From: Rusavskia elegans
Taxonomy: Eukaryota; Ascomycota; Lecanoromycetes; Teloschistales; Teloschistaceae
NCBI GenBank assembly: GCA_011316305.1
Contig: SAUG01000030.1
Span: forward strand, 186,001-250,000
Length of the DNA: 64,000 nt
Direction: 5' to 3'
In this document: positions 52,833-64,000 of the stretch, piece after piece
How the letters are laid out: each line of letters opens with the position of its first letter
Position numbering within the stretch: position 1 is the stretch's first letter
The notes under the pieces: generated by a model
Seen by the model: only the letters and a program-made list of their open reading frames with translations
What the model was told of the DNA's origin: nothing
Database searches by the model: none
Program-made: the position numbers and the translations under genes

Positions 52833-54955
52833 ATGGAGGCTGCGTCTTTTGTATCCACTTCCGCTCTCCCATTTCTCGGTTTCAGAGCGTTTCACTTGTC
52901 TCTTCACAGCGTACCACTGTTCATGAACCTTAATCCGTCGTCGAATATCCCACCCAATGGATTCCTGACTGTTATTCGCGTGTTCGGTGCAGACTGACCA
53001 GTCTCAGCGGGAGAGGTCTCGATCGCCTCGACGGAGATCCCGAAGCCCTAGACGTAGCCGTCGATCTTATTCACCCCGGAGCCGCTCCCGAAGCCGCGAA
53101 AATTATCGAAGAAGCGAGCGTCGTTCTCGTTCGCCCATGAGTGGTGCAGCTGGCGGCTACTCGGGCTCGAGCTACGGACGTGGAGGAGCAGCGCCGCCAC
53201 CTCCCCGAACCTTCGAGGAACGAGCTCAGGCCAAAGAACAAATGATGGCTTCAGTCCGGGAGTCTTCTCAGCAAGAACGTCGAGTCTACGTCGGCAATCT
53301 CTCTTACGACGTCAAATGGCACCATCTCAAAGATTTTATGCGGCAAGGTGAGCCAAGCTGGTGGTCGAAGACATGGCAAGATGCGAGCTGATATCCCACC
53401 TCACAGCCGGAGAAGTTCTCTTTGCCGATGTACTATTACTTCCGAATGGAATGTCGAAGGTGGGCGCCAATACGTGATGGCTGGTCTTTCTGGTTTTTGT
53501 TTTGGTTGATGGACGTTGGATTGACGGGTTGGGACTTTGTCCGCGGGCTATGTAGGGATGCGGGTAGGTTGTCTTACACGGCCAAGCTGGAGCTCTCGTC
53601 TGACCTTCGCACAGGATTGTGGAATACGCGACAAGGGATCAAGCCCAGCAAGCGGTCAACACGCTCAGCAATCAGAACCTCATGGGCCGACTCGTCTATG
53701 TCCGCGAAGTAAGAAAGCTCCCTGAGCAATGGGCCACAAGGATGGCTCCTCCAGATCCTGCCGCTAACAAGAACACAACGCCAGGATCGTGAGGCCGAAC
53801 CTCGGTTTACAGGACCTCCACCTGCTCGTGGTTCGTATGACGCAGGCCCCCCACGTGGTGGCTATGCCGGAAACTTTGCCGTGGGCGGTGGTCCACCCTC
53901 TGGAGGCGGCGGCGGACGTCAAATCTTCATCAACAACGTTCGTGCTATCACCCTTGTCTGCTCTTTGTGTCATTCGTGCTGGACCACTGACGATTCCCTG
54001 ACCAGCTTCCGTACAATGTCGGCTGGCAAGATCTCAAGGATTTATTTCGTCAAGCAGGTGTGTATTGAACTTCTTACTTCGCTCTATATACTAGGCGACG
54101 GCTGGTTCTGACAAACTCCCTGTAGCTCAACAAGGCGCCGTCATCCGCGCAGATGTCCATCTTGGGCACGACGGTCGGCCCAAGGGCTCTGGCATTGTTG
54201 CCTTTGAGCACCCAGATGATGCTCGCAATGCGATAGCTCAGTTCAACGGCTACGAGTGGCAAGGTCGAATGCTGGAGGTGCGCGAAGATCGTTTTGCCGG
54301 AGCCCCTGGAGGATTTCCCGGCGGTCGTGGTGGCTTCGGCATGGGTGCACGTGGAGGAGGTTTTGCTGGTCGTGGTGGCTATGGAGGCCGAGGCGGCTTT
54401 GGAGGTGGGATTGGGGGTGGGTTCGGCGGAGGTCGAGGTGGTTACGGAGGTGGGTATGGTGGGCCTCCAGCATCGACGATTGATAACAGTGCCGCTGCCG
54501 CTACTCCGCCCAACCCATTTACCGACTACGCCTCTTCCGGTGGGGAGAGGAACGAGATCATCTACGTCCGCAATGTAGGTCATGCGTCTCTTTCCTTTGG
54601 ACAAGTTGCTGAACTTTCTAGCTCCCCTGGTCCACGAGCAACGAAGATCTCGTCGAGCTTTTCACCACCATCGGCAAGGTTGAGCGAGCCGAGATCCAGT
54701 ACGAGCCCAACGGACGCTCTCGGGGGACCGGAGTGGTGCAGTTTGATTCGGTGGAGAACGCGGAGACAGCCATTTGTAGGTCATCAAGGGTCATTTGGAA
54801 GAGGCAAGACTAATGAGGGCGTAGCCAAATTCACCGGTTACCAGTATGGAGGTCGACCTCTCGGCTTGACTTATGTCAAGTACATGAATGCCAACGGCGG
54901 GGACGCCATGGAGGACACCGAAGGTACCAGCATGACCCAAGACCAGATCATGTAG
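52833..54955 (+). CDS. Gbp2/Hrb1-like RNA-binding protein with three RRMs
   Basis: An SR-like mRNA export/surveillance factor. Exons: 52833-52850 (tentative), 52993-53347, 53407-53459, 53556-53563 (8 nt), 53615-53708, 53785-53937, 54006-54057, 54126-54574, 54622-54775 and 54825-54955, about 488 residues. An RS domain (RSRSPRRRSRSPRRSRR) is followed by RRM1 (RRVYVGNLSYDVKWHHLKDF; RNP1 SKGCGIVEY), RRM2 (RQIFINNLPYNVGWQDLKDL; RNP1 KGSGIVAFE), a Gly-rich RGG-like hinge and RRM3 (IIYVRNLPWSTSNEDLVELF; RNP1 RGTGVVQFD). The microexon supplies the GCG of RNP1. The order RS-RRM-RRM-hinge-RRM is that of yeast Gbp2/Hrb1. The first exon is inferred: a six-codon MEAASF joined by a 142-nt intron; coding from 52993 on is secure. 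Confidence 0.9.
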
Positions 54956-55598
54956 AGGCACCTTTGTATCTCACCATGCTGCTGGCTGCTGGCGCATGAA
55001 AAGTTTTCGGCTATCTTGCTTCGAGCATGCGACTGGAGGATTTTCTCGGAATCAAGTTGAAGATACAGCACAAGCATCGGTGCTGAAGGATGAAGTATTC
55101 GGTTCTATTGCTTTTTTTGCATGTACAACAATTTGTTGCTCTTCATCTATGCAGATCTTTTGCCGGCGGCGGATGCCATATGTACTTGAGTAGAAGAAAC
55201 ACTGATTTCTTCTGTGGATTTGATGGAATCCCACCAGCAAACGGTTTACATTGTTCAAGAGACTCGTGTTGATTTCACATTCGATTGAGATCTGTGTTGG
55301 TATTACGGTGCAGTGAAGGGGACGGATGTGCAGCAGTCTACTTCGGGTAAATAAGAAATAAGGTACCAGCTCAACCTTCCTAATTGCACTTCTTCACCCC
55401 GTTCCCACCATCTCTCGAACTTCAGAATGCGGTAGATCGAATGCAGGAAAAGCCGCAGAGCCTGTTCCTTTGTCCATTTGGTATGTTCGACCCAGTTCGC
55501 TCTGTTATCCAGACACATTCAGGGAGATTGCTGACCAGAGAGTCTACATCACAAGATCAAACCATCCCCAGGTTCGCGTACCATCCTGGTCCACGACA
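54956..55598. other. Intergenic region
   Basis: 3' region of the RRM gene and upstream region of the F-box pseudogene. Nothing specific recognised. Confidence 0.4.
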
Positions 55599-57100
55599 AT
55601 GGAGGATCTTCCCTCGGAGGTCATCCTTGAGATTGATCGTGAGCTGTGTCGAGAAATCAATAAACGGCTTGTCACCACAAGAGACCTCAAGTCTTTACGG
55701 CTTTGCAATCGGAAGTTCGCTTGGCTGGCGGCAGAACACCTCTTCGTTGAGGTCCTTCTCTTCATGGACCATGACAGTCTCCGCAAACTGAGCGCCATCG
55801 CGGCACATCCGACTTACAGGAACAAAGTTGAGTATCTTGAAGTCTTTGGCACGATGATCTCCGGTAACCCTATGGCTAAAGAAGAATACGAGCACCACAT
55901 TCGAACCATATATATTTCCGGGCCAGATGGGAAGCAATGGGGCTTTGACGAGGAAGGCAAACGCTCATTGTCTCAAGAGGCTGTGGACGAGGGCTACAGC
56001 AGCTACATGGCTGCTCTAGACGAGCAAGCGGAGGCTTCTTCTGTCGCCGCCCTCCCGAAATTTCCGAGGTTGGATACGGTGGGGGTCCACGGCTTCCACT
56101 TCTGTCTCAATGACAACGGAATCGTACAGTCACAGCCCGCAAAGATCAACAAGATCGCTCGCGAAACTTTCATGCCGCTAGATGGACGTCTTCTATGGAC
56201 CCAGCGGCCCTATCCTGCTGAAGACGCAAAAATGCTCTAGAAAGCTCTTACAAAGAGTCAATGCTCTATGCAGGAGCTTTGGTTTGATGCCAAGATGTTC
56301 CCTCTCAATCACAATATACTAGACATGACCGAATCAGAGCTTGACAGAATTTCAAAGTCTATCCGAAATACGCAGCTGCTCATCATTGTTCTAGACACTG
56401 CAGAACGCTTCATTAGCGTCAACGATAAGGTCCCCAGTTTTGGTTTCCTGGCTCGCGACGAGCAGAATCGTTCGGACACTTCGACTTGACGGATTGGGCA
56501 CTCGAAACCATGACTGTCAGCCAAATCAAATCCCGGATTGGCTACTCGATACTACGACTCCCAGCTAAATCGAATGCCGGATTGGGCAATCGAAATCACG
56601 ACTGCCAGCCAAATCGTATTCCCTGCCCATGCATGAGACTCTAGGCTTAGTGTCCGGGTTTTTCTGCTCACCGCGAGCCTGGATCACGCTCCCAATCTGC
56701 GGACCCTCTCAATCTTGATGGCCAGGATGACACCAACCGGTTTTTCGATTCATAGGTCAAGTTTCCTTGGGAACGTTTTCTGGCCTCGTTTGGAGGAGCT
56801 GGGCCTCGCCCGCCTGCGTTCCTCTGAACGTGAACTTCGGGCAATCTTTCGTGCTGTAAAGCCGGCCTTGAAGAAATTGTCCTTGGCCTGAATCTTTCTT
56901 ACCCGGGGTTCATCGTACAACGTCCTTCAAGAATTGAAAGGATTCACACTCGATACATCTTCGCTTAGCATTCTCGGTTTGTGCTGCATCGACAATGAGT
57001 GACATGTTTACGGAGCCGAGAGCACTGAAGCGCATGTGGCGCTGATCAAAGAATTCGTGTGGGAAGAGAAGGTTTGGTCAAAGTATCTTCCGGAGTACCT
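55599..57100 (+). pseudogene. Decayed F-box-like gene
   Basis: An ATG at 55599 opens MEDLPSEVILEIDRELCREI, an F-box-like start, and continues with SLRLCNRKFAWLAAEHLFVE and VEYLEVFG, as in fungal F-box proteins with Leu-rich C-termini. The frame stops at a TAG (56238-56240), yet the same frame then stays open to 56489 with plausible protein (QCSMQELWFDAKMFPLNHNI). It is followed by three 44-bp repeats. Further on, near 56676-56892, a frame again reads like the F-box C-terminal part (LDHAPNLRTLSILMARMTP; WPRLEELGLARLRSSERELR). An in-frame stop, a repeat expansion and loss of frame indicate a pseudogene. Alternatively, the first 213 residues might still be expressed as a truncated protein. The right boundary is approximate. 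Confidence 0.7.
56490..56621 (+). repeat. 44-bp tandem repeat, three copies
   Basis: Copies at 56490-56533, 56534-56577 and 56578-56621, each starting CGGATTGG and sharing TCGA and CAGC.AAATC at fixed positions. The period is exactly 44 bp in both steps although copies have diverged. 44 is not a multiple of 3, so the array shifts frame. Confidence 0.88.
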
Positions 57101-57670
57101 CTCATGGCAATTCTAGCAACAGATCACAAGGGGCTTTTCCGGCAGAGAATCTTCAAACACCTCATCTAAACCTGGTCGTGTCGAGATTCAATCGTAATGT
57201 GGGCGACACAGAAACCATCAAACGAATCGCCAAGAGCTGATTACGATTCCATCATACTGCCACGGTCCTTGCTCTTTCTAACGTACGCTTGTAGCAGCTA
57301 TATAGAGGCAGCTGAGCCATTATTAAAACGGAATCCTACGTCGAGGTACTGCATATTGCACGCCTCCTTTGCGATTGAGATTTGACATAACAAGCCAACG
57401 TCTTTCTGGACAGTGACGCTATGTAATATCATTTCGGTACATGCTGACAATTTCCCCGATCACCGAATGATATGCTGATACTCTACTTATCCGTGAGCCG
57501 GAGCAGAATATAGCTCATAGATGAGGAATTGCTACAAGAGCGAGGCTCAAAACCTAACATAGCACCCACCGAGCAATTCGCTTCTAAGCATATCAAATAC
57601 AGTACTTGATTTTCTGGTCAAGCCATCAAGCCACCAAGTGCACATGTCGTTCGTAACCTCCCAGACCCAT
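57101..57670. other. Intergenic region beyond the F-box pseudogene
   Basis: No gene recognised; may contain further decayed pseudogene sequence and the RAD54 3' UTR. Confidence 0.35.
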
Positions 57671-60364
57671 TCAATGACTGATGTACTGGAACACCGCGCT
57701 GACGGCCTTATCCGTCGTCTCCTGCCTGAGCAACAGATCCTGAATCTTCCCCAGCGGACCATCCTCCCCATCATTGACAAAATGATTCCAACTGCTCGTA
57801 TCCCCGTACAGCATCGCCGGCGCTTTGATGTACTGCTTCCCATCCGGCTTGCACCGCTTGCATTTGAACGTGTCATGCGTATCACTCGTCGTATCCGGTT
57901 TGAACTGGAACAGCTCCCGCAGCGAGTCCAAGGTGAAATGCCTCTCGACATCTTCCGCCGAATCGACCACGCAAGACGACAGCGACTGCTTATGCGATTG
58001 TCTCTGGAAAATCTTTTCCTCGATCGTGCCGGTGGCGATGAACCGGTACACGAAACAATCCTTCTTCTGGCCATCTCGCCAGACTCGCGCCAGCGCCTGT
58101 TGATCGGCTGCAGGGTTCCAATCCGGGTCGAACAAGACCAGACGGTTGGCGCCGATAAGGTTGAGACCACATCCACCTGCTTTGCTACTCAAGAGGAAGA
58201 CGAATTCCGTACCCTCGGGATCGTTGAACTTGTCGACCAGCTTCTGGCGCTTGTTGACGGCCATTGTACCGTCTAGCCTCAACGAGCCATACCCACGGGA
58301 GCGGCATAGCTTGTCGAAGATATCGAGCGTCTGCGTGAAATTGCTGATGAGCACAATCTTGTCGTTGGTGTCTTGTCGGATGCGGGCCAGCATGCGGTCG
58401 AGGACTTGCATCTTGCCGGAGTACCAGGGTTTGATGTCGCGGTCGCGGCCCCGGGCTTCTTTGGAGACGTAGTCATCTGGAAAGAATTGTTCGCTTCCTG
58501 GTAGATCCGTGGGCAGGTCTAGGAGGTCTGGGTGGTTGCAGAGTTTCTTCAGCATACCGATCGCTTTCAAGGGTTGCGAACCTTTACCGCGGAGGAGGGA
58601 TTTGATGTCTGGTGATTGGATGAAATGGTTGTAGAGGTCTTGCTGAAATGGTGCGAGGTTGCAGAATACGACATGTTCGTACTTGACGGGGAGGTATTTC
58701 GAAAGGATGTCGTTTGTGCGGCGAATGATGAATTTGTTGACGAGCGTAAGGAGTTCAGTGACGGCTTCGTCACCTTTCTTACGATCGACATCGCTACCGG
58801 CAGCGTCGCGGCCGCGGAGAATGGGAAGCTCGTATTTCTTGCGAAAGTCGTTCCGGGTCCCAAGTAGGCTTGGGTTGGCGAAGTTGAGTAGGGAGAAGTA
58901 TTCTGACAGATCATTCTGGATAGGGGTACCCGAGAGGATCACTCGACGCGTAACGTTGAGATCGTTTAGGGCGGTGAAGGTCTGCGACTCTCCATTTTTC
59001 AAGCGATGGCCCTCGTCACACAGGAGAAGACCTATCTGAGTATTTTTGAGCTCGTCCACATTGAGTCTCAGTGTTTCGTAGGAGACGATGAGGACCGGGC
59101 GGACGACAGCGCGACCACTAGCAATACACCACTGTCTTAGCTGAGAGGTAAGTTCGGCTTTGGTTGCTTTGCCGTCGCACGCGAAGGGGGTGACTGCATC
59201 CTTCCCGAGCCATTTGACGAGCTCGTTGGCCCAATTGCGGACCAGACTGGAGGGACAGGCGATGACACATTTCTGGATGGTCGGTTTTCCGGGGTCGGGT
59301 GATTGTTTCAACAGCGTCCACATCAAAGCGATACACTGCAAAGTCTTTCCTAGACCCATTTCATCTGCCATGATACAGCCATTGGCTTTCTCGTCGATCA
59401 AACCGGTGGTGCAGCGGTACAAGAACTTGACGCCTTCGACTTGATGGGGTCTCAAGACTTTGGCCAAGCGTGGATCTATGACAACGGGGATCTTGGGATG
59501 ATCGTCCACTTGTTTCTTCAAGCCAAGTATATCTGCAAGACTCCGGTGCATGATGGGCACGTCCAGCTTTGGCTTGTCTTCCTCGGCATCCTTCTTTTCG
59601 GCCTGTTCCACGGTCACGGGTCTGTCGTCGATGGTGGGATCATACAGGACAATAGCAAATTCTCCACTCGGATCATGCAATGGTTTCGCAATGAAGGTTG
59701 CGCCTGTCCGCATGCCCAAGGTTGGCGCCGGTCGATTGGGGTTATACGAGCCAACATCTTTGTGGATCAGCGGAACGGCGAATCGCTGTCGAAACTGGGT
59801 CTGTTTGTCCTTGACCTTGAAAACGGGGAACCTGTTTGCGTCTCGGTTGGCCAAAGCCAGACGGTCCTCGTTAGACCATGGTTTGTCCCCTCCGTCAGCA
59901 TCTCCATCGGCACCGCCGTAATCGACCTTTCGTTTTTTCCTCGTAGGTTTCTCCGACCCTCGCGACGGGGTAGAGGAGCCAGGACACTTGAACGGCCTTA
60001 TCAAGCGATCGATTGATTGAGGCCCGCCACCATAGAGTCTTGCGGCTGGCTTGTTTACGGGTGTGTTCTCCTTGTCGGCTAGTGAGACTACGGCGGTCTT
60101 GGGTCTCTGCCTGCAGATGAGGTCAGTATGGATCAGAGACGTGCAGTCGTCATGGGGCCCACATAGAGATGAATGCGTACGCCTTGGATTGTACTGCTGG
60201 GGTTTGATACCAGATGCAACGAACAAGGCAGTAAAGAGAGTTGGCAACGCGTCTGTTCGCCACCAATGACGCGCTTAGAGCACGCTATCACGTGATTTAC
60301 GAAGGGAGACGGCGCGAGACGGCGCAAGACGGCGCACCATCAGGATTGGATACCTTAACGACAT
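57671..60364 (-). CDS. RAD54: DNA repair/recombination helicase-like translocase Rad54
   Basis: Swi2/Snf2 ATPase that works with Rad51 in homologous recombination. The main exon is 60110-57671; a tentative first exon of 11 nt (60364-60354, ATG TCG TTA AG) joined by a 243-nt intron gives about 816 residues and keeps phase. Landmarks: RPFKCPGSSTP with basic KPTRKKRKVDY, DRLALANRDANRFPVFKVKD, helicase motif I ADEMGLGKTLQCIALMW, Ia VIACPSSLVRNWANELVKW, II LLCDEGHRLKN, III VILSGTPIQNDLSEYFSLL, then RDRDIKPWYSGKMQVLDRML, V GGCGLNLIGANRLVLFDPDWN and VI DQQALARVWRDGQKKDCF. GTIEEKIFQRQSHKQSLSS follows and the end is AVFQYISH. Coding from 60110 is secure; the first exon is inferred. Confidence 0.95.
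60247..60252. promoter_or_regulatory. MCB-type ACGCGT box at the RAD54 5' end
   Basis: ACGCGT lies 137 bp upstream of the main coding exon, and a related GACGCG at about 60269-60274. In yeast RAD54 is induced at G1/S through MCB sites. If the tentative first exon is right this box is inside intron 1; if not, it is in the promoter. Confidence 0.4.
60308..60337. repeat. 10-bp tandem repeat near the RAD54 start
   Basis: Three consecutive units of GACGGCGCRM (GACGGCGCGA, GACGGCGCAA, GACGGCGCAC). It lies in the inferred RAD54 promoter or first intron. Confidence 0.7.
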
Positions 60365-61701
60365 GTCATCTCAGATTGTTCGCGCACATATTATCCCCAT
60401 GCTAAAAGCAGGATCGTGTGGAGCATCTACAAGCAGACCCTAGTCTCCTGTCAGAGCTCAAGGCGGAATGATCAAGCGATCGGATCTGCATCATGAGCCC
60501 GAGCCCCGGTACCGAGTGAAAGTCGGTTTATCGATGGGATGCATCACATCATCGACTTCCTCTTGGCCTGCCCTTCGTGCAACTTTATTTGCTGCTACAC
60601 CATGGCGATGATCGCCTTCAGCCAGGCCTATCAACCAACAGGGATACCCGTGATGTACAAAGGGATATTCAACGTCCGCAGTCGCTGCCTGGTCGTGGCG
60701 TGTTCATCTCGAATGATGAAGGTCATGCACATCGGGACCATCACTCCTTCCCTCGTGTCCCAGCGCGATTGATTACACCTCTCAAGGGGGTCGGACCAGT
60801 AGAGTTCACCGGTCGCGCCGAAGTACCCTGGATGACGCATATGCCTTTCCTTGCTTGGCTTCCAGCTGCAACCTAATGCAACTTTTCTGCCTCCATTGGG
60901 AAATCTCGTATCTCGATTCTCGTATCATGACGAAACCTCCGGGTACGGCTTCAGACAGAGGCAAAGACTGTTTTCTATTCTCACTCTATGGCTGCTGTAC
61001 GGGCAAATGTTCCTTCGACGGGCTGTCAGATTCATTGACAGACGCGGTATGACTTGGCCATCCTGTACCCTTGTCCCTTACGTCGCGGGTGACTTCGATC
61101 CGCACGGAGATTCATTGAGATCAAGCCTTTGTGCAGATGTGCATCTTCCAGTCTGGACTCACCCGGAGAAGCAGGCGGTTCGACGTCGACTGTTAATTGG
61201 GTGACCCCAGAAACACACTGTACAACGCTGCACTTTACCCTTGAAGCTCTCTCCAAATCCGGCTTACGATTCACGCCATGCGCATGACCCGTAGTTCCCG
61301 CTGCAGGCGATTCGATCTTCCAGATTCAAGGGGCGTTCTGACGTCTGCGGACTTGTCTCTCAACAAAGCAACGTCCCTTGGCTGCTAATCTACCTTACAG
61401 AGCATCAGTTGGGGCTAAGGATGTAATCTCCTTTTCATTCATTACGAGCACAAAGCATCACAGAATGCTGTGATGACCCTACCAATGTCTGATCCTCAAC
61501 CTTTGTCGAATCAACAACCAGCCCCGCTATGATTGATAGCATCTTCGCTTTCCAACAGTCATGAAACCTGCCTAGAAGACTCATTACCTGGTGCCTACCA
61601 CTCAATCTTCGTTGCCTTCCGTCCAATTAATGTTGCGAGACCAGTCTCGACCAACTAAATTAATACTCGACGAGCCCGAAAGGCTTCGAGGACTACCTTA
61701 G
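60365..61701. other. Divergent intergenic region (RAD54 / rhodopsin-domain gene)
   Basis: About 1.3 kb without a recognised gene. Several frames of 60-117 codons are open but none resembles a protein. Confidence 0.4.
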
Positions 61702-63170
61702 ATGGAGGCTCATTGTGCCGAAGATCGTGGCCCGTTGATGCTCGCCTTCGGATGGATATTGATCGGCTTGGCGATTCTTACCGTGGCCACGCGCCTTTAC
61801 TTCAGATCGAATCTTCGCCATGGCATCAATTGGGATGATCATTTCGTCGTGGCAAGCTTGGTCAGCTGTATCATGATGAACGATGCGAAGACGGCTGACC
61901 CTTGTATAGGTCATTGGCCTTGTGGGAGGTTCTTTCCTTACCAAATTGGTTCAAACGGGGGGTGGGAAACACATACAGTGCCTCCCCACCGGACAGATCT
62001 ACCCAGTCCTTAAATGGAGTCTCTTGGCTCAAGTTTGCAATGTGGTGGGAATCGGCCTCGTCAAAATCTCGGTCTGTCTGTGTGTACTTCGCCTTATCGA
62101 CAGAGCTCGACGGAGGCTCTCTCAGTTCCTCTGGGTCCTGATCGCGATTGTCACTGTCAGCCATGTCATTCAAGCCCTCGTCTTTCTTCTTCAATGCAGA
62201 CCTTTGAACGCCCTGTGGAACCCTAAGGTAAAAGGCACGTGTTTCTCAATGCACGTCGCCTATACCGCTGGCTACGTGAATTACGGTAAGTCTTGATCGG
62301 AATAGCAAGGCTGTGGTGGCAACTAACGTGGCGTAGGCGTGGACGCGTTGACGGACATTGTGTGTGCCATCATTCCGCTCTCGGTGTTCCACCGGCTGCA
62401 AATGAATACACGGACGAAAGTTGCTTTGAGCTTTCTGATGAGCTTAGGCGTACTGTAAGTGAGGTTGAAGACCCCACCGACGAGACACCGGATCGAAGCT
62501 AATATGCCCTCAGTACTTCTGGGTTGGCAATTGGCAAGTGTGTGACCGTCAAAGAGATTTTGGAGCATGATTATACCTGTGTGTATTTGCTTCGGTTCGA
62601 TTACTGTCGCGGCTAATTTGCCTCAGGGAACATTGCCACCCCTGGAATCTTAACAATGTCAGAACCTAGTCTTGCAGAGTGCAAAGGCCAATACAAGCTG
62701 ACGCCAACTCTAGCGCAGAACACTACCTGGGAATCATCATTGCCTCGATGCCTACACTAAAACCACTGTTCTCGAAACTACTCGACTCCACCGGATCCGG
62801 TTCAAGTCCAAACAGCAGCAGACGAAGCTTTCAGAAGATCAAGTCCAGCGGCGCTGCGGAACGTGGGCCAGAATCACACGTACCAAGTGACAGGAGTTCG
62901 ATTGGAGGAGACTATATCAAGAGAACCACCGACTTCAGGGTAAGCAGTCAGCTGGAACTCGAAGTGAACCGAGATTACGATTTGCATGGCGGGTCGTTGC
63001 CAGACTATCTACGACATTCGGGCAACAGCTGGGCCCGTGAATCTGGTTTGGGAGAAGAGCACACGGCAAGAGCACAGGCCGGTGGATGCAGACATATCGA
63101 CGATGCTTTTCAGCCCACCTCCGTTCCACTGGTCCCTGCGGACGCCCCATCAGCGCGGACACAGCCGTGA
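61702..63170 (+). CDS. Fungal rhodopsin-domain integral membrane protein (second copy)
   Basis: Six exons, 61702-61860, 61910-62285, 62337-62454, 62514-62578, 62627-62657 and 62714-63170, about 401 residues. Membrane segments and family landmarks: LMLAFGWILIGLAILTVATRLYF, INWDDHFVVASL, GIGLVKISVCLCVLRLI, FLWVLIAIVTVSHVIQALVFLL with the typical QCRPLNALWNP, AYTAGYVNYGVDALTDIVCA, VALSFLMSLGVLTSGLAIGK, WNIATPGILTIAEHYLGIII, and ASMPTLKPLF. The ~120-residue C-terminal tail is Ser-rich and cytosolic. The last intron (62658-62713) is needed to join ILTIAEHYLG. It is more like the EHYLGIIIASMP subgroup than the protein at 5306. Ligand and role unknown. Confidence 0.87.
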
Positions 63171-64000
63171 CGAATTCATAATCATGAAGAAAATAGAGTT
63201 ATTCTGGTACGGCAACGATGTCTTGACCAGGCTAGGGTCTGGATTCGAAAGCGATTGTCAATGACATGTAACGAACAGAGAGTAGCTTAACGGACTACCC
63301 TGCAGCATTTTGTATACCACCCGAAAAGAGCATTGGGATACAGCGCAACATGTAGAAGGCTCCGTGGACCCTCAGAATGGATAACCAAATCGATAGTGTC
63401 TTAATGGATCATACCGCATGCATATTGTTTACTCCTTGTTTGATCCCCTGGAGACAGAAGACCAGGGGAGAGTGCTTCGGGCAACGATCGCCACGGTCGG
63501 CACTGAAGACAGCTGAATAGACAGACCTACAAAGCTTAGGTCCATCCCTTCGATGGCAGTCCTCCCTAGACCTACAAACACACCTACCGGTTCTCAGCCA
63601 AGCGTGCAGACCGTCGTCACGAAGTGACTGTATTGGGATTGATTTTTAACCAGCTACATCAACCAATCTTAATTTCTGGCCAACAGCGTACTGGTGGGTG
63701 AATTAAACTCCTTACCTGTTTGGAGCAAGACCACAGTAGTTGTCAAAGCAGATTGATCTTTGACACGTGATGCGGATGATGAAAGGGGGCCGGACGGATA
63801 GACAACCCACTCGTTGAATAGGCACTCGCCTTTCGCATTGGCCATATCTGCATCTACAAGATACCTCAAGAAACATCGTAAATATATGGAAGTAGGACGA
63901 CCCTTCCGTTCCACCATGTCCGTAGATCTTTTTCAACATCAAAACTCGATAGGAAAACGACGTTCGAGACGTCAGAACAGCAAAAGCACAAGCTGCCAAA
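63171..64000. other. Right-edge region, possible exon on the minus strand
   Basis: No clear gene. On the minus strand two frames are open from near the window edge to about 63670, one with TSRTSFSYRVLMLKKIYG and the other with an ATG at 63917. One could be the end of a gene that lies mostly outside the window; I cannot identify it. Confidence 0.25.

Noticed and set aside
54074..54604. Minus-strand frame of 176 codons within the RRM gene
   Set aside because: Antisense of the Gly-rich hinge; composition explained by GGN codons on the plus strand.
1..64000. CRISPR arrays, bacterial operons, riboswitches, prophage
   Set aside because: The DNA is fungal nuclear; no regularly spaced direct repeats with unique spacers were seen, and the tandem repeats found are minisatellites without spacers.

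Overview
The window is nuclear DNA of a filamentous ascomycete (Pezizomycotina). Almost every gene is broken by short introns, mostly 45-110 nt, with GTRAGT/GTNNGT donors, CTRAY-like branch points and YAG acceptors. The gene content fits: a reducing polyketide synthase, a DIM-2-type DNA methyltransferase, fungal-rhodopsin membrane proteins, 2EXR/F-box proteins, and one-to-one fungal housekeeping genes. I cannot fix the class (Eurotiomycetes or Dothideomycetes are plausible). All exon boundaries were read by eye from splice signals, reading phase and family conservation; no RNA data or searches were available.

Left part (1-7.9 kb) is accessory. It holds the 5' end of a highly reducing PKS running off the left edge, a sulfotransferase-like protein with a C-terminal membrane helix, a rhodopsin-domain membrane protein, and a complete 479-bp hAT-type MITE with an exact 8-bp target duplication.

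From 7.9 to 31 kb the window is mostly housekeeping: DNA primase small subunit, a 69-residue three-exon protein, a Reb1/TTF1-like Myb factor, a 2EXR/F-box protein, allantoinase, an orphan ORF, Vma12, COQ1, an Avo2-like ankyrin protein, RPN3, SPC34, a UDP-glucose dehydrogenase with a large insertion, and TAF12.

From 31 to 50.9 kb come a CorA-family Mg2+ transporter, EMG1/NEP1, a VOC-domain protein with a long disordered tail, VAC14, a DIM-2-like methyltransferase, CMR1, an Mtf2-like mitochondrial protein and COQ9. From 51 to 64 kb come a Gbp2-like three-RRM protein with an 8-nt microexon, a decayed F-box gene containing a 44-bp minisatellite, RAD54, and a second rhodopsin-domain membrane protein.

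Shared themes: DNA replication, repair and chromatin (primase, RAD54, CMR1, DIM-2, Reb1-like), with MCB-type ACGCGT boxes upstream of primase and RAD54; ubiquinone synthesis (COQ1, COQ9); vacuole function (Vma12, VAC14). The genes are monocistronic, and several pairs share short divergent promoters (VMA12/COQ1, CMR1/Mtf2-like). I found no convincing new multi-gene system. The best leads are the MITE, the modified UDP-glucose dehydrogenase, the microexon, the VOC fusion and the truncated PKS locus.
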